Part shown: positions 8,810 to 20,276 of the stretch, in pieces
How the letters are laid out: the number at the start of each line of letters is the position of its first letter
How positions within the stretch are numbered: the first letter of the stretch is position 1
Source of the DNA: Rhodospirillaceae bacterium SYSU D60007
GTDB lineage: Bacteria; Pseudomonadota; Alphaproteobacteria; Reyranellales; Reyranellaceae
Direction: 5' to 3'
NCBI GenBank assembly: GCA_003574685.1
Contig: QOCQ01000012.1
Span: 62,001-126,000, forward strand
DNA: 64,000 nucleotides
Translations under genes and position numbers: made by a program
Notes under the pieces: generated by a model
What the model was told of the DNA's origin: nothing
Seen by the model: the letters and a program-made list of their open reading frames with translations, nothing else
The model's database searches: none

Positions 8810-11005
8810 TCAGTCGCCCTGACGCAGCAGCAGTGTGCCCAGCGGTGGCAGGGTGAGCGTCAGGGAGGCTGGCAGTCCGTGCGTTCCCGAGGCATCCGCA
8901 ATGGCCAGACCGTCATTGCCGATATTGGATCCGCCGTACACCGCCGCGTCGCTGTTGAGCAGCTCGCGCCAGACTCCGGGGACCGGAACGCCGACGCGAT
9001 AGCCATGGCGCGGCACCGGCGTCATGTTGCAGATGCAGAGGACGGGATGATCGCCATCAGCACCCGTTCGCACGAAAGCAAACACGCTCTGGTCGCGATC
9101 ATCGACGACGGACCACCGGAAGCCCGCGGGATCGGCGTCAAGGCGGTGCAGGGAAGGCTCACGCCGGTAGATCGTGTTCAGGTCGCGCACCAGCCTCTGG
9201 ACACCGCGGTGAAGCGAATCGTCCAGCAGATGCCAGTCGAGCTCGCTGTCGTGGTTCCACTCGCGCTCCTGCCCGAACTCGCCGCCCATGAACAGCAGCT
9301 TCTTTCCCGGGTGCGCCCACATGTAGGCGAGATAGGCACGCAGATTGGCAAATTGTTGCCAGCGATCACCGGGCATGCGTCCCAGCAGCGACCGTTTGCC
9401 GTGCACGACTTCGTCATGCGACAGCGGCAGGACATAGCGCTCCGAGAAGGCGTAAACGGCGCTGAAGGTGAACTCGTCGTGGTGGTATCGCCGGTGAACG
9501 GGCTCGCGCGCGATGTAGTGCAGCGAATCGTGCATCCATCCCATGTTCCACTTGTACGTGAAGCCCAGGCCGCCGTCAGCGGCACTGCGCGTGACGCCGG
9601 GCCACGCCGTCGACTCCTCGGCGATCACGACCGCGCCGGGACAGCGTTCGGCGATCGTCTCGTTGAGCTGGCGCAGGAAGGCGATGGCTTCGAGGTTCTC
9701 GCGTCCGCCATGGATGTTGGGCACCCATTCACCGGGCTGACGGCTGTAGTCGCGGTAGAGCATCGAAGCCACGGCGTCCACCCGCAGCCCGTCGATGTGG
9801 TAGTGCTCGATCCAGTGCAGCGCGCTGGCGATGAGGAAGGCGCGCACCTCGTGGCGGCCATAGTTGTAGATCAGCGTATTCCAGTCGCGGTGGAAGCCTT
9901 CGCGCGGGTCTTCGTGCTCATAGAGGGCGGTTCCGTCGAACCGGACCAGGCCGTGCGCGTCGTTGGGAAAGTGGCCCGGCACCCAGTCGAGAAGCACGCC
10001 GATGCCCGCCTTGTGGCAACGGTCGATGAGGCGCGCCAGTCCCTCGGGTGGTCCCAGCCCGCCCAGCGGCGAGAAGAGTCCGATCGGCTGATAGCCCCAC
10101 GATCCCGCGAACGGGTGACTCGTCACTGGCAGAAGCTCGAGGTGCGTGAATCCCATGTCGGCGACGTAGGGCACCAGGCGATCGGCCAGCGTGTCCCAGG
10201 TCAGCGGCCGGCCATCCTGTCCGTGCCTCACCCAGGACGTCGCATGAATCTCGTAGGCGCAGATCGGCGCGTCGGGCGACTGGCGCGCGGCGCGGGTCCT
10301 GCACCACGCCTCGTCCGTCCAATGGAAGGGCGCGGCGGAGGCAACGATCGAGCCGGTCGCCGGCGGCGGCTCGCTGGCCCGCGCCACCGGATCGGCCTTC
10401 AGCGGCAGAACCTCGCCCGACCGTGCCACCAGTTCGTACTTGTAGAGCGCGCCCACGACGAGGCGCGGGACAAACAGCTCCCACACGCCAGGACCGTGCC
10501 GGAAGCGCATCGGATGCCGGCGTCCGTCCCACTGGTTGAAATCGCCGACCACTGACACCCGCCGCGCGTTGGGAGCCCAGACGGCAAAGCGCACGCCACG
10601 CACGTTGTCGATCGTCATCGGCACGGCGCCAAGGCATGCCGACAAATCCTGGTGCGTGCCTTCCGCGATGAGATGCAGGTCGAGATCGCCCAGCAGCTGG
10701 CCGAAGGAATAGGGATCCTCCGTCTCCTGAACGGCACTGCCCCAGTCGATGCGCAGGAGATAGGGACAGCGCTCCTCGATCCTCCCGACAAAGAAGCCGG
10801 CAGGGTGAACTGCGGTCAACGTGCCAAGGAGCCGCCGATCATCACGCGCCAACACCTCGACCCGATAGGCGCCCGGCAGGAAGGCGCGGATCGTGCGGCC
10901 CTGCGGCTCGTCATGCGGACCAAGAACCGCGAACGGATCGCCGGATCGCCCGGAAACCACGGCGTCCACGACGCCACTCTCAGGAGCGAGTCCGTCAGGC
11001 GGCAT
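8810..11005 (-). CDS. glgB: 1,4-alpha-glucan branching enzyme (GlgB)
   Basis: Introduces alpha-1,6 branches into the glucan made by GlgE. The protein has 731 residues from the ATG at 11005. A GTG at 11014 is also possible, but a GAGGG lies 8 bases before the ATG, which favours the later start. The visible domains are an N-terminal N1 domain, a CBM48 domain ([19 protein letters not shown]), and a GH13 barrel with [17 protein letters not shown], the acid/base glutamate in VIAEEST, and [12 protein letters not shown]. The start lies 11 bp inside treS-mak. Confidence 0.95.
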   Translation of the reverse strand: MPPDGLAPESGVVDAVVSGRSGDPFAVLGPHDEPQGRTIRAFLPGAYRVEVLARDDRRLLGTLTAVHPAGFFVGRIEERCPYLLRIDWGSAVQETEDPYSFGQLLGDLDLHLIAEGTHQDLSACLGAVPMTIDNVRGVRFAVWAPNARRVSVVGDFNQWDGRRHPMRFRHGPGVWELFVPRLVVGALYKYELVARSGEVLPLKADPVARASEPPPATGSIVASAAPFHWTDEAWCRTRAARQSPDAPICAYEIHATSWVRHGQDGRPLTWDTLADRLVPYVADMGFTHLELLPVTSHPFAGSWGYQPIGLFSPLGGLGPPEGLARLIDRCHKAGIGVLLDWVPGHFPNDAHGLVRFDGTALYEHEDPREGFHRDWNTLIYNYGRHEVRAFLIASALHWIEHYHIDGLRVDAVASMLYRDYSRQPGEWVPNIHGGRENLEAIAFLRQLNETIAERCPGAVVIAEESTAWPGVTRSAADGGLGFTYKWNMGWMHDSLHYIAREPVHRRYHHDEFTFSAVYAFSERYVLPLSHDEVVHGKRSLLGRMPGDRWQQFANLRAYLAYMWAHPGKKLLFMGGEFGQEREWNHDSELDWHLLDDSLHRGVQRLVRDLNTIYRREPSLHRLDADPAGFRWSVVDDRDQSVFAFVRTGADGDHPVLCICNMTPVPRHGYRVGVPVPGVWRELLNSDAAVYGGSNIGNDGLAIADASGTHGLPASLTLTLPPLGTLLLRQGD

Positions 11006-14000
11006 GTTGCGCACCCTCAGGAGCCGGCGACTTCTTCAGGAGGTGTGCCCCCAGCACAGCCAGTCCGCGGACGGGAAGCGGCAGCCACGCCGGCCGATTG
11101 GCAGCCTCGTACTGAATCTCGTACGCCGCTTTCTCCAGCAGGAACAGGTAAAGCAGCGGACGCTCCGCGCGCTTTTCGACCCATCGCCGTGGCGCGGCGC
11201 CCAGCACCGCCCTGTAGGACGCCAGGAAGGCCTCGGCGGCATCGCGCGCGAACCGTTCCAGCAGCAGCGTGCGGCGCTCGCCGGTTTGCGGCGAAGTCGC
11301 GGAACGGCCCGGCGCCGCGGCGGCACTGGCATAGTGGAATGACCGCAGCAGCCCCGCGACGTCGCGCAGCGGGCTGGTCTTGCGCCGCCGCTCCGCCACG
11401 GGACGCGCCGGTTCGCCCTCGAAATCGATGATGAAGGCGTCGCCCTGCACCACCAGGACCTGTCCAAGATGGAAATCGCCGTGGGTCCGCGTCTTGAGGG
11501 CGCCGGCGCCGGCCTTTGCCAGCTTTGCCGGCAGGGTCAGCAGCCCCTTGCGTGCGGCAAGGATTGCAGCCGCGTTGGCTTCCGCCTGCGCATCCGGCCA
11601 GCTCTTCGTGGTCCGGATGATCTCTATCGCGGCCGCCAGTTGTTGCTTCACCTCGTCCGTCCATGTCGCCATGTCCTCGTCCGAGACGGGCTCCGGGTCG
11701 AAGTCCGGACTGGTGGAAGGCGCCGCAAGCAGGGCGTGCATCTCGGCCAGCCGCTGGCCAATGGCAGAAGCGAAGCGCGTGTAGTTCGCGTAGGCGTCAT
11801 CCTGGATCTGGCCGTCTTCGCCGGTCACGGCGATTTCCTCGATGGCGCGGGCCAGGAAGTCGAGCGTCCAGGTCCAACCGTCGCCCTGGTTGCGCACGAA
11901 GCTCTGCACGATGGCGAGCGTATGCGGCACGCCATTGTCTGCGACTCGCACGATTTCGCCCAGCAGCAGGGGCGAGTTCGAAAATCCGATCTCGGTGAGA
12001 TGCCGGGTCATCTCGCTTTCGGGATGGATGCCGCCCTGCACCGTCCGCAGCAGCTTGAGCATGGCGGCGTCATCGATAATGACGGAGCTGTTGGACTGCT
12101 CCACCGAAAGATAGCGCAATTCGGGTTCGGGGGAGAGTTCGACCGCGGCGACGCGGCTGGTGGGGCGGAACTCCACCCGGCCCTCGGGACAGGAAAACGC
12201 GTCGCCGGCCTTGAGCGATGCGAACAGGGCGCGCGGCAGGGCGCCAAGGCTGAACGCATCCGTCAGCAGGCCAACACGGCGGCCTCGCCGGATCCGGGCC
12301 AGCGCGAGCTGTTGCGGCAAGGCGGAGGGGTTCTCGTCCTCCCAGGCCACCCCGAGCGGCAACAAATAACGTCGCTGCGTCCGGCTCTGCTCAACGTCGA
12401 TCTCGGCCAGCAGCAACTCCTCGCCCCGCGCCAGGCCGGGCAGGGGCAGCGCATAGGCGACATGGACCCGCTGCGGCGATTCCTGCTTGCCGGGAAACCA
12501 CCGTCGCTTCGGCAGATAGGCGGGCAGGGCCTCCGTTTCGAGCGTCGTGCGGCCCGGTTGGGCAAGAATCTCGGTCAGGCTCTTGCGAAGCACCAGTGTG
12601 GCATATTCCGGCATGACTTCCGGCGCGGGTATGTGCCACTTCGGCAACTGCGCCTCGGCCGCGAGCTGGAACCAGTAGACGCCGAATGGTGGCAAGGTCA
12701 GCAGATAGGAAAGCTGGCCGATGGGCGGAAAGTGCGAACCGCCGACCAGGTCGACGGGAACCCTGCCGGCAAAGGCCGACAGGTTGAGCTCGACGGCCTG
12801 CGCCGTGCGCGACAGGTTGTTCACGCACAACACGCTTTCGTCGCCGTATTCGCGCAAGTACGCAAGGATCTTGCGGTTCAGCGGATAGAGAAAAGTCAGC
12901 GAGCCGCGTCCGAACACCCGATGCCGCTTGCGGACGGCCAGCATACGCCGCGTCCAGTTCAGCAGCGAGTGGGTATCGGCGCTTTGCGCCTCGACGTTGA
13001 GCGCCTCGTATCCGTACAGCGGATCCATGTTGATGGGCAGGACAAGACGCGCGGGACTGGCCTTGGAGAAACCGCCATTGCGGTCCGGCGACCATTGCAT
13101 GGGGGTACGCACGCCATCCCGGTCGCCAAGGTGGATGTTGTCTCCCATGCCCAGCTCGTCGCCGTAGTAGATGATCGGCGTTCCGGGCATGGAGAGAAGC
13201 AGGGCATTCATCAGTTCGACTCGCCGCCGGTCGTGCTCCATCAGCGGCGCCAGCCGGCGGCGGATGCCGAGATTGAGACGAGCGCGCTGATCGGCCGCAT
13301 AGGCCTGCCAGAGATAGTCGCGCTCGCGGTCGGTGACCATCTCGAGCGTCAGCTCGTCGTGGTTGCGCAGGAAGATCGCCCACTGGCAGTCGGCGGGGAT
13401 CGTCGGGGTCTGCCGCATGATGTCGGTAATGGGAAAGCGGTCCTCCTGTGCGATCGCCATGTACATGCGCGGCATCAGCGGAAAGTGGAACGCCATGTGG
13501 CATTCATCGCCGTCGCCGAAATACTGCTGCGCGTCCTCGGGCCACTGGTTGGCCTCGGCCAGCAGCATCCGGCCGGCGCAACTCTCGTCGAGCGCGGCGC
13601 GGATGCGTTTCAGGACCTGATGGGTCTCAGGCAGGTTCTCGTTCGAGGTGCCTTCACGCTCGACCAGATAGGGAACGGCATCCAGCCGCAGGCCGTCGAT
13701 TCCCATGTTGCACCAGAAGCGCATCACGCGCAGCACTTCCTCCAGAACACGCGGATTGTCGTAGTTGAGATCAGGCTGGTGCGAATAGAAGCGGTGCCAG
13801 AAATAGGCCCCGGCCACGGGGTCCCACGTCCAGTTGGATTTCTCGGTATCGATGAAGATGATGCGGGTGCCTGCATAGCGCTGGTCGGTCTCGGACCAGA
13901 CGTAATAGTTACGCGCCACCGAACCGGGCTTGGCGCGACGTGCGCGCTGGAACCAGGCGTGCTGGTCGGATGTATGGTTGACCACGAGCTCGGCGATCAC

Positions 14001-14315
14001 CCGCAATCCACGCTGGTGCGCCATGCTGATGAAGCGGCGCACATCGGCCATGGTGCCGTAGTCGGGATGGACCGAGCGGTAGTCGCTGATGTCGTATCCA
14101 TCGTCGCGGCGCGGCGAGGGAAAGAACGGCAGCAGCCAGATCGTATCCACACCCAGCTCGGCGATATAGTCGAGCTTGGCGATCAGGCCGCGGAAATCGC
14201 CGATGCCGTCGTCGTTCGCGTCGAAGAACGACTTGACGTGGAGCTGGTAGATGACCGCGTCCTTGTACCAGTCACGTTCAATCAGTATCGGCTGCGGATT
14301 GCGGCGGCGTGGCAT
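10995..14315 (-). CDS. treS: trehalose synthase fused to maltokinase (TreS-Mak)
   Basis: Bifunctional enzyme of the GlgE pathway. TreS interconverts trehalose and maltose, and Mak phosphorylates maltose with ATP to maltose-1-phosphate. Residues 1-545 form a GH13 Tre[17 protein letters not shown], motif [13 protein letters not shown]212 in [12 protein letters not shown]254 in LLAEANQWP, and [11 protein letters not shown]. From about residue 570 the aminoglycoside-kinase-like Mak domain begins ([14 protein letters not shown]). Its catalytic HGDFHLGQ and metal-binding DFEGEP sit near the C-terminal quarter. The 1106-residue fusion is a known arrangement outside the actinobacteria and would channel maltose. 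It is 3 bp downstream of glgE. Confidence 0.96.
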   Translation of the reverse strand: MPRRRNPQPILIERDWYKDAVIYQLHVKSFFDANDDGIGDFRGLIAKLDYIAELGVDTIWLLPFFPSPRRDDGYDISDYRSVHPDYGTMADVRRFISMAHQRGLRVIAELVVNHTSDQHAWFQRARRAKPGSVARNYYVWSETDQRYAGTRIIFIDTEKSNWTWDPVAGAYFWHRFYSHQPDLNYDNPRVLEEVLRVMRFWCNMGIDGLRLDAVPYLVEREGTSNENLPETHQVLKRIRAALDESCAGRMLLAEANQWPEDAQQYFGDGDECHMAFHFPLMPRMYMAIAQEDRFPITDIMRQTPTIPADCQWAIFLRNHDELTLEMVTDRERDYLWQAYAADQRARLNLGIRRRLAPLMEHDRRRVELMNALLLSMPGTPIIYYGDELGMGDNIHLGDRDGVRTPMQWSPDRNGGFSKASPARLVLPINMDPLYGYEALNVEAQSADTHSLLNWTRRMLAVRKRHRVFGRGSLTFLYPLNRKILAYLREYGDESVLCVNNLSRTAQAVELNLSAFAGRVPVDLVGGSHFPPIGQLSYLLTLPPFGVYWFQLAAEAQLPKWHIPAPEVMPEYATLVLRKSLTEILAQPGRTTLETEALPAYLPKRRWFPGKQESPQRVHVAYALPLPGLARGEELLLAEIDVEQSRTQRRYLLPLGVAWEDENPSALPQQLALARIRRGRRVGLLTDAFSLGALPRALFASLKAGDAFSCPEGRVEFRPTSRVAAVELSPEPELRYLSVEQSNSSVIIDDAAMLKLLRTVQGGIHPESEMTRHLTEIGFSNSPLLLGEIVRVADNGVPHTLAIVQSFVRNQGDGWTWTLDFLARAIEEIAVTGEDGQIQDDAYANYTRFASAIGQRLAEMHALLAAPSTSPDFDPEPVSDEDMATWTDEVKQQLAAAIEIIRTTKSWPDAQAEANAAAILAARKGLLTLPAKLAKAGAGALKTRTHGDFHLGQVLVVQGDAFIIDFEGEPARPVAERRRKTSPLRDVAGLLRSFHYASAAAAPGRSATSPQTGERRTLLLERFARDAAEAFLASYRAVLGAAPRRWVEKRAERPLLYLFLLEKAAYEIQYEAANRPAWLPLPVRGLAVLGAHLLKKSPAPEGAQHAA

Positions 14316-14318
14316 GGC

Positions 14319-17300
14319 TCACGCACCTCCCGCCGGCGCCACGCGCCATATGGCAAACGGAAGTGCCGCCGGATCGAGTCGCAGGTGCTGCATCTTGCCG
14401 TGCCAGGCGAACTGGCCGCCGTGCATCAGGTCCTCGACGATCAGGCTGGCGCTGTCGGACAAGCCCCATTCCCAGAGCGGTACCTCGAAATCCGCTTCAT
14501 GGGCGTGATGAGGATCGAGATTGATCGCCACCAGGATCGTGTTGTCGCGATTGGCGGTCGCCTTGCCGTAGTAGAGGATGTTGTCGTTGAAGGCGTTGTA
14601 GAAGCTGATGCCGAGATGGCTGTGCAGGGCGGGGTTGCGGCGGCGAATCTCGTTGAGCCGCGCGATCTCGGCGACGATGTTGCCGGGCCGCTGCCAGTCC
14701 CAGGCGCGGAGCTGGTACTTCTCCGAGTCGGCATATTCCTCGCGGCCGGGCAGGGGCGTCCCCTCGCAGAGCTCAAATCCGTTGTAGACGCCCCACAGTC
14801 CGGAAAGCGTGGCGGCCAGCGCGGCCCGGATGAGGAAGCCCGGCCGGCCCGACGTTTGCAGGAAGTATGGATTGATGTCAGGCGTATTGACGAAGAAGTG
14901 CGGCCGGAAGAAATCGCGCGGCGCTGTCGTGGTGAGTTCCGTCAGGTACTCGATCAGCTCGTGCTTGCCGTTGCGCCACGTGAAGTAGGTATAGGACTGC
15001 GAGAACCCCAGCTTGGCCAGCCGGTACATCATCTTCGGTCTGGTGAAGGCCTCTGAAAGAAAGATCGCATCCGGATAGCGGCCGCGGACATCCGCAATCA
15101 GCCACTCCCAGAACGGCAGGGGCTTGGTGTGCGGGTTATCGACGCGGAACAGCCGCACACCGTGGCTTGCCCAGAAAAGCACGACATCGCGCAGGGCGTT
15201 CCACAGCGAGGGGCGTGCGCCCGGCGCATAGAAATCGACGTTGACGATGTCTTCGTACTTCTTGGGCGGATTCTCGGCGTAGCGCAGTGAGCCGTCCGGG
15301 CGCCAGTCAAACCAGTCCGGATGCGCCTTCAGCCACGGATGGTCGGGTGCGCATTGTATGGCGAAGTCCAGGGCCAGCTCGATGCCGTACCCGGCCGCGG
15401 CTTCCCGCAGTCGGCGGAAATCCGCCATCGTACCGAGCTCGGGATGAACCGCATCATGGCCGCCCTCGGCGGCGCCGATGGCGTAGGGACTTCCGGGATC
15501 GTCGGGAGCCGCCTTCAGGCTGTTGTTGCGGCCCTTGCGGTTAGTCCGGCCGATGGGGTGGATCGGCGGAAAGTAGAGGACGTCGAAGCCCATTGCACGC
15601 ACCCGCGGCAGGATGCGGATGACATCGGCGAAGGTGCCATGCGTCTCTGCATCGGAACCGTGGGAGCGCGGGAAGATCTCGTACCAGCTCGCGAACTCGG
15701 CGGACCGCCGGTCGACTTCCACCGGCTGCACCGGCTCGTGACGGAAGGCGAAGGGGCGGTCGTCGGCCTGCGCCATGAGCTCCGCCGTCGAACCTGCCAG
15801 AAGCAGGGCGCATTTGTCGGCAGCATCGCCGGACTTCAGGGCCGCGGCGATGCGCTCCAGCGCCTGCGCCAGCTCGCCCTCTGCGCGCTTGGCCGCCTGT
15901 GCCACGAGCAGACGGCCTTCCTCGATCTCGAGGACGACGTTCTGGCCGGCGCCATATTTCTTGGTGAGCTCGTCGCGGAAGCTGGCAAAGGCATCGCACC
16001 ATGCCTCGACCGTGAACAGATAGCGGCCCAGGCGCTCCAGCGGAAACCGTGCCCGCCAACGGTCGTTGCCGAGCAGCTCCATGCGCCGCTCGTGCCACTC
16101 GGCTTCCTCGGCATGCCGCCACAACAGCGCCGCAGCCAGCACGCCATGACCATCGCAGATGATATCCGCCTCGACCGATACAACGCTGCCCAGCAGCCGC
16201 TTTGCGGGAAAGCGTCCGCCATCCACCGAGGGCGATATGCCTTCTATGGCGACGCGGGGCGCCTCGGACGCCTTGCCTGCGCCGGCGCGCGGCGGACGCC
16301 GCGCTGGCCCGGTCTTCGGCAAGCTCTCGCGGACAAGAACCCTGATTTCGCCGGCATCGAGCGCGATGGGCGTATCAGGCGCGACCTGTTCTCCTGTATC
16401 GGGCAGCAGGCAACGATAGCGGGTGCCGGTGGCGGCGCTGCGCACCAGGAGTGGACTCGGCTCCAGCTTGTGCGGGCTGGCGAGATCGCCATTCACCAGG
16501 ATAAGCCGGTCAGCGCGGTCGCTCGACAAGGGCGCTGTCTGCAGCACCGCCGCAATGGCGGCTCCGGGTGAGGATATGGGGTGGCTGTCATCGCCGGCTG
16601 ACGACTCTGACTCGCAGAGCTGGTTGGCTGCCTTGACGAGCGGCGTGCAGTCCAGGGCCGGTGAGTTGCGGAGGTCCTGAAAATCATCGGGCTGATCGCG
16701 TGCCGGATCCAGGCGGCGGGGCGAGGCATATTCCATCCCCATCGGCAGGATCCAGCCGGCACCCCACGCGGCGGCAAACAGGATGGCGCGGCGGTAGCAG
16801 CGTTCCATCTGCTGAACGTCGCTGCACTGCTCCGCGAGCCGCACACCATAGGGCGCTTCGGGCAGGCCGAGCGGCGGGGCAACCCGGCGCAATGCCTGTT
16901 CCTCGTCAAACAGCCACTCGGCGCGATAGTCCCACCACGCGGTGGAGGAAACCGTGCCATCAAACCCGCAACCTGCCAGCGCGGCCAGGTCCTCGCGTGC
17001 CACGCCCGGCGTCCATGCGATGAAGAGCGCGTCCGGCCGGTGCTGACGGATGCTGCCGATCACCCTTTTCAGGAAAGGCGCCGATGCCGGCTGCGGCGAA
17101 TCGCAACGAAATCCCTCAACACCCGTGTCGATCCAGCGCTGCAGGCGCTGCTGCCACCAGCCACCGAGGCCATGATCATCGACCAGGCTGTCTGCGCGAG
17201 CCATGGCTGCCATGCGATCGCCACCGGCGATTCGCGGGTCTGGCAAGCCGTCGTCGTCCGTCGACAGGAACCACTCTGGCCGGGCCCTGACGAGCTCGCC

Positions 17301-17654
17301 GTCCGATGCCACACGCTCTGTCACCAGATCGAGAAGAAGACGCAGCCCGTGTTCGCGGCACATGCCGGCGATCGTGGCCAGCGCTTCGTCTGCCGCGCCG
17401 TCCCAGGCCAGCGCGGGATGGCATCTGTCATGATCGGCGGTGGTAAAAATGTTGCCGCCGCGTCCTGGGAGGAACGGCGGGGCGATCAACAGGTGATCGA
17501 AGCCGAGTTCGGTGCAGCGCGCGAGGTGGCCCGACCAGGTATGGATCGGGCCGGCCAGCAGGGGATGAAGAAAATAGATTCGCGGCTTCGTTCTCCGCAC
17601 CCCGGAACCCCCTGATGTTTGCCTGCCGAACGTCAACGCCGCAGCCAGAACCAT
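14319..17654 (-). CDS. glgE: maltosyltransferase GlgE with N-terminal GH13-like extension
   Basis: Transfers maltose from alpha-maltose-1-phosphate to the non-reducing end of alpha-1,4-glucan. The canonical GlgE lies from about residue 466: the N-terminal beta domain ([14 protein letters not shown]), YEIFPRS at 658, [17 protein letters not shown] at 695, nucleophile D839 in [10 protein letters not shown] and acid/base E868 in FLSEAFTRP. Residues 25-330 form a second GH13-like fold. It keeps an aspartate in [10 protein letters not shown] (D185), but FIAWTPG replaces the usual acid/base glutamate and LLDLVTERV replaces the DxxxNH motif, so this half is probably catalytically dead. The 1111 residues compare with about 660-700 for the actinobacterial enzyme. 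Confidence 0.93.
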   Translation of the reverse strand: MVLAAALTFGRQTSGGSGVRRTKPRIYFLHPLLAGPIHTWSGHLARCTELGFDHLLIAPPFLPGRGGNIFTTADHDRCHPALAWDGAADEALATIAGMCREHGLRLLLDLVTERVASDGELVRARPEWFLSTDDDGLPDPRIAGGDRMAAMARADSLVDDHGLGGWWQQRLQRWIDTGVEGFRCDSPQPASAPFLKRVIGSIRQHRPDALFIAWTPGVAREDLAALAGCGFDGTVSSTAWWDYRAEWLFDEEQALRRVAPPLGLPEAPYGVRLAEQCSDVQQMERCYRRAILFAAAWGAGWILPMGMEYASPRRLDPARDQPDDFQDLRNSPALDCTPLVKAANQLCESESSAGDDSHPISSPGAAIAAVLQTAPLSSDRADRLILVNGDLASPHKLEPSPLLVRSAATGTRYRCLLPDTGEQVAPDTPIALDAGEIRVLVRESLPKTGPARRPPRAGAGKASEAPRVAIEGISPSVDGGRFPAKRLLGSVVSVEADIICDGHGVLAAALLWRHAEEAEWHERRMELLGNDRWRARFPLERLGRYLFTVEAWCDAFASFRDELTKKYGAGQNVVLEIEEGRLLVAQAAKRAEGELAQALERIAAALKSGDAADKCALLLAGSTAELMAQADDRPFAFRHEPVQPVEVDRRSAEFASWYEIFPRSHGSDAETHGTFADVIRILPRVRAMGFDVLYFPPIHPIGRTNRKGRNNSLKAAPDDPGSPYAIGAAEGGHDAVHPELGTMADFRRLREAAAGYGIELALDFAIQCAPDHPWLKAHPDWFDWRPDGSLRYAENPPKKYEDIVNVDFYAPGARPSLWNALRDVVLFWASHGVRLFRVDNPHTKPLPFWEWLIADVRGRYPDAIFLSEAFTRPKMMYRLAKLGFSQSYTYFTWRNGKHELIEYLTELTTTAPRDFFRPHFFVNTPDINPYFLQTSGRPGFLIRAALAATLSGLWGVYNGFELCEGTPLPGREEYADSEKYQLRAWDWQRPGNIVAEIARLNEIRRRNPALHSHLGISFYNAFNDNILYYGKATANRDNTILVAINLDPHHAHEADFEVPLWEWGLSDSASLIVEDLMHGGQFAWHGKMQHLRLDPAALPFAIWRVAPAGGA

Positions 17655-17727
17655 GGTTCCTCACCGGACCACCTGCCGGAGATGGCCCATATGTGAAACC
17701 TCGCTACCCGGCTGACTCCACTGGCTC

Positions 17728-19449
17728 TCAACGCAGGCCGGCGAGGTAGGCTTCAACCACATAGCGACGCATCATGCGCTGGGTGTTGAAGCAGCTCGCC
17801 ACCTTGCTGATCGCCTGCTTCATCATCCAGATCCATTTCGTGCGGTCCCGGTAGTAGAGTGGCAGCACGCTCACCGCGAGCTTGTCGTAGAGTGCGCCGG
17901 CCGACGGCACGTGATCAGGGCGATCATCGCCGATGGCCCATCCAGTGACGCCCTCGATGCACGCTTCCACCCACCAGCCATCCAGAACGCTGAGATTGAG
18001 CCCGCCGTTCAGCGCCGCCTTCATGCCGCTGGTGCCGGAAGCCTCCATCGGCGGCACGGGCGTGTTCAGCCAGACATCGGTACCGGCCACCAGCGTCCGC
18101 GCGAGCTCGATATTGTAGCCGGGCAGGAACGCGACGGTCACCTTGCCCTTCAGCCGCTCGACGTGACGATGGATGTCCTGGATGAATTGCCGGCCGGCGT
18201 TGTCGGCAGGATGCGCCTTGCCGGCAAAGACCACCTGGAAGGGATGCTGCTGGCTGATCGCAACCAGACGCGCGAGATCGGCGAAGAGCAGGTCCGGGCG
18301 CTTGTAGGCGGTCATGCGGCGCGCGAATCCCAGGATGGGAAGTTCGGGCGAAAGCCTGACATGCGTGCGGGCCCTGACCAGGCTTATCAGGTCGGCCTTG
18401 GCTTCGGTGTGCGCCGTCCACACCTCGCTGTCGCTCAACTGGTCGGCGCGCACCATCAGCTCCGGCTCGACGACCCATGACGGGAACTGGCGGTTGAACA
18501 GTTTGGCGAAGGCCAGATGGGTCCACGTGGGCAGATGAACGCCGTTGGTGATCGAACGCACGCGATAGCCGGGGAACATGCGGGCTGCGGTCTCGGCGTG
18601 GCGGCTGGCCACGCCATTGACGTAGCCGCTGAGATTGAGCGCCAGCAGCGTCATGTTGAGATCGTCCTCGCCCGCAAGCAGCCTGAGCTGGGCGATGTCG
18701 ATATAGTCTCCCAGCAGCCTGGACACGAGGTCGTACGGGAAGCGGTCATGCCCCGCGGCGACAGGGGTATGTGTGGTGAAGACGCAGCGCTCGCGCACGC
18801 GCGCGGTGTCATACCGGATGGCGTCCGGTGTCTTTTCGTCGGCGAGCCGCGCGTGCCGGCGCAGCAGGTCAAGCCCGAGCAGGGCCGCATGGCCCTCGTT
18901 GAGATGATAGACACGGATATCGAAGCCCAGCGCCTCGAGGATCCGCATGCCGCCGATGCCGAGAACGATCTCCTGCTTCAGCCGGTAGGCATCGCCCGGT
19001 CCATAGAGGCGGTCGGTGATCTGGCGATCTTCCGGCTGGTTCTCGGGCAGGTCGGTATCCAGCAGCAGGACCGGCACGCGGTGCTGCAGCGTGCTGTGCA
19101 CAAGGTAGAGCCATGGCCGTATCCAGACCTCGCGTCCCTCGATGGGAATGGCAATCTTCGCGCGCAGGGGAAGTGCGAACTGCTTCGGCTCCCACGGATC
19201 CGGATGCTCGATCTGCTGCCCATCGTGGCCGATCTCCTGCCGCAGATAGCCTTGCCGGCTGATCAGCGTCACGAAGATCATCGGAAGGTCAAGGTCGGCC
19301 GCGGAACGTGCCGTGTCGCCGGCGAGGCCGCCGAGACCACCGCTATACGTGTGCATCTCGGCGCGAAGCGCGACCTCCATGGAGAAATAGGCGATGCGCG
19401 TGCGCGCAAGATAGTAGCCAAACGACGGAACGAGTGGAGCAGGGTTCAT
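17728..19449 (-). CDS. glgP: alpha-glucan phosphorylase (short GT35 type)
   Basis: PLP-dependent phosphorolysis of alpha-1,4-glucan ends to glucose-1-phosphate. The 573 residues match the short, unregulated phosphorylase group rather than the 800-900-residue glycogen phosphorylases. Visible features are YFSMEVAL and YSGGLGGLAGD at the N-terminus, LNEGHAAL near residue 180, THTPVAAGHD, and GTSGMKAALNGG, whose lysine is the expected PLP ligand. It is the first gene of the operon. A 73-bp gap separates it from glgE, so an internal promoter there is possible. The 149 bases upstream (19450-19598) hold no gene; I could not pick out a convincing promoter. Confidence 0.92.
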   Translation of the reverse strand: MNPAPLVPSFGYYLARTRIAYFSMEVALRAEMHTYSGGLGGLAGDTARSAADLDLPMIFVTLISRQGYLRQEIGHDGQQIEHPDPWEPKQFALPLRAKIAIPIEGREVWIRPWLYLVHSTLQHRVPVLLLDTDLPENQPEDRQITDRLYGPGDAYRLKQEIVLGIGGMRILEALGFDIRVYHLNEGHAALLGLDLLRRHARLADEKTPDAIRYDTARVRERCVFTTHTPVAAGHDRFPYDLVSRLLGDYIDIAQLRLLAGEDDLNMTLLALNLSGYVNGVASRHAETAARMFPGYRVRSITNGVHLPTWTHLAFAKLFNRQFPSWVVEPELMVRADQLSDSEVWTAHTEAKADLISLVRARTHVRLSPELPILGFARRMTAYKRPDLLFADLARLVAISQQHPFQVVFAGKAHPADNAGRQFIQDIHRHVERLKGKVTVAFLPGYNIELARTLVAGTDVWLNTPVPPMEASGTSGMKAALNGGLNLSVLDGWWVEACIEGVTGWAIGDDRPDHVPSAGALYDKLAVSVLPLYYRDRTKWIWMMKQAISKVASCFNTQRMMRRYVVEAYLAGLR

Positions 19450-19598
19450 CCACGGACTCTCGGAATCGGCGGGAGACGGAACAGAAGGTTCACGTTGTCT
19501 TGGGAGTGCGGCGGGATTTTGACTGACGAGCTAGCACGCAGTTGCATAATCTGGCCAGCACGCAGCGAACGATAGCGGCGGCGCCGCCGCCGGCGCCA

Positions 19599-20252
19599 TC
19601 AGTGACGCAGCACAGCCTGCGCCGCCGCCAGGATTTCCTCACGCGATGGAAACTTGCCGATGCCGGTCAGGCCCTCGGTTCCGCACTCGATGCTGGCCCA
19701 GCGCACGACGCCATCACGGTCGATCAGGAACTGCCCCTTGAGCTGTGGCCATTGCCGTTCCATGTCGGCCTGGTCGGTGGCGTTCTCGGCATAGCCGTCC
19801 AGTTTTCCGACCGCTGCCGCAGCCTCGGGAATGGGCAGCGGTCGCGGCAGGACGCCATCCGGATTGACCGGCGTCGCTTCCATCATCTTCATGAATTCCG
19901 GAGTCACTGCCGGCTTGGGTACGCCGTAGGCGCGATGCGTCGTGAGCTCTGGATCGGCGGCAAGGCGCAGGCGGGTCGGGCGAAACCTGAAATAGAGCCG
20001 GGCATTCTCCGGTGGCGTGGCAACGATACCGAGCGTCTCGATGCCCGATGCCTTCAGCGCTTCGTCCGCGGCCGCGGCCTGGGCAATGGCCCGACGGCAG
20101 AAGGGGCACCACAGCCCGACAAAGAGCGCGAGAAACAGTGGTGCCTTGCCGCGGTAGTCCTGCAGGGACACAGTGCCGTTGCCGTCAATGGCGGGCAGCG
20201 CGAAGTCTGGTGCAGGATCGCCTGGAGTGACCGTCGGACGTGGTTCGGTCAT
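19599..20252 (-). CDS. peroxiredoxin/TlpA-like redoxin
   Basis: Thioredoxin-fold protein of 217 residues. It opens with the AhpC/TSA signature PGDPAPDFALPAIDG and has the redox motif WCPFC near residue 47. The following 60 residues contain an insert rich in proline and charged residues. The C-terminal FLIDRDGVVRWASIE is the usual redoxin strand. No signal peptide is seen, so a cytoplasmic thiol peroxidase or disulfide reductase is likely; the substrate is unknown. It starts 24 bp after the stop of the cyclase/ATPase gene and is probably co-transcribed with it. Confidence 0.8.
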   Translation of the reverse strand: MTEPRPTVTPGDPAPDFALPAIDGNGTVSLQDYRGKAPLFLALFVGLWCPFCRRAIAQAAAADEALKASGIETLGIVATPPENARLYFRFRPTRLRLAADPELTTHRAYGVPKPAVTPEFMKMMEATPVNPDGVLPRPLPIPEAAAAVGKLDGYAENATDQADMERQWPQLKGQFLIDRDGVVRWASIECGTEGLTGIGKFPSREEILAAAQAVLRH

Positions 20253-20276
20253 GGTCGTGCCCCCGTCTTCTGCCGG

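Noticed and set aside
11469-15056. A 1195-codon open frame on the plus strand opposite treS-mak and glgE
   Set aside because: It is antisense to two genes with intact catalytic motifs, has no recognisable domain, and arises from the GC-rich third positions of the real genes. The same holds for the long frames at 1781-3568, 6458-8770 and 8879-10555.
19518-19545. TTGACT ... CATAAT as a promoter between glgP and the redoxin gene
   Set aside because: The spacer is about 20 bp and it points away from glgP and toward the 3' end of the redoxin gene, so it would serve nothing.
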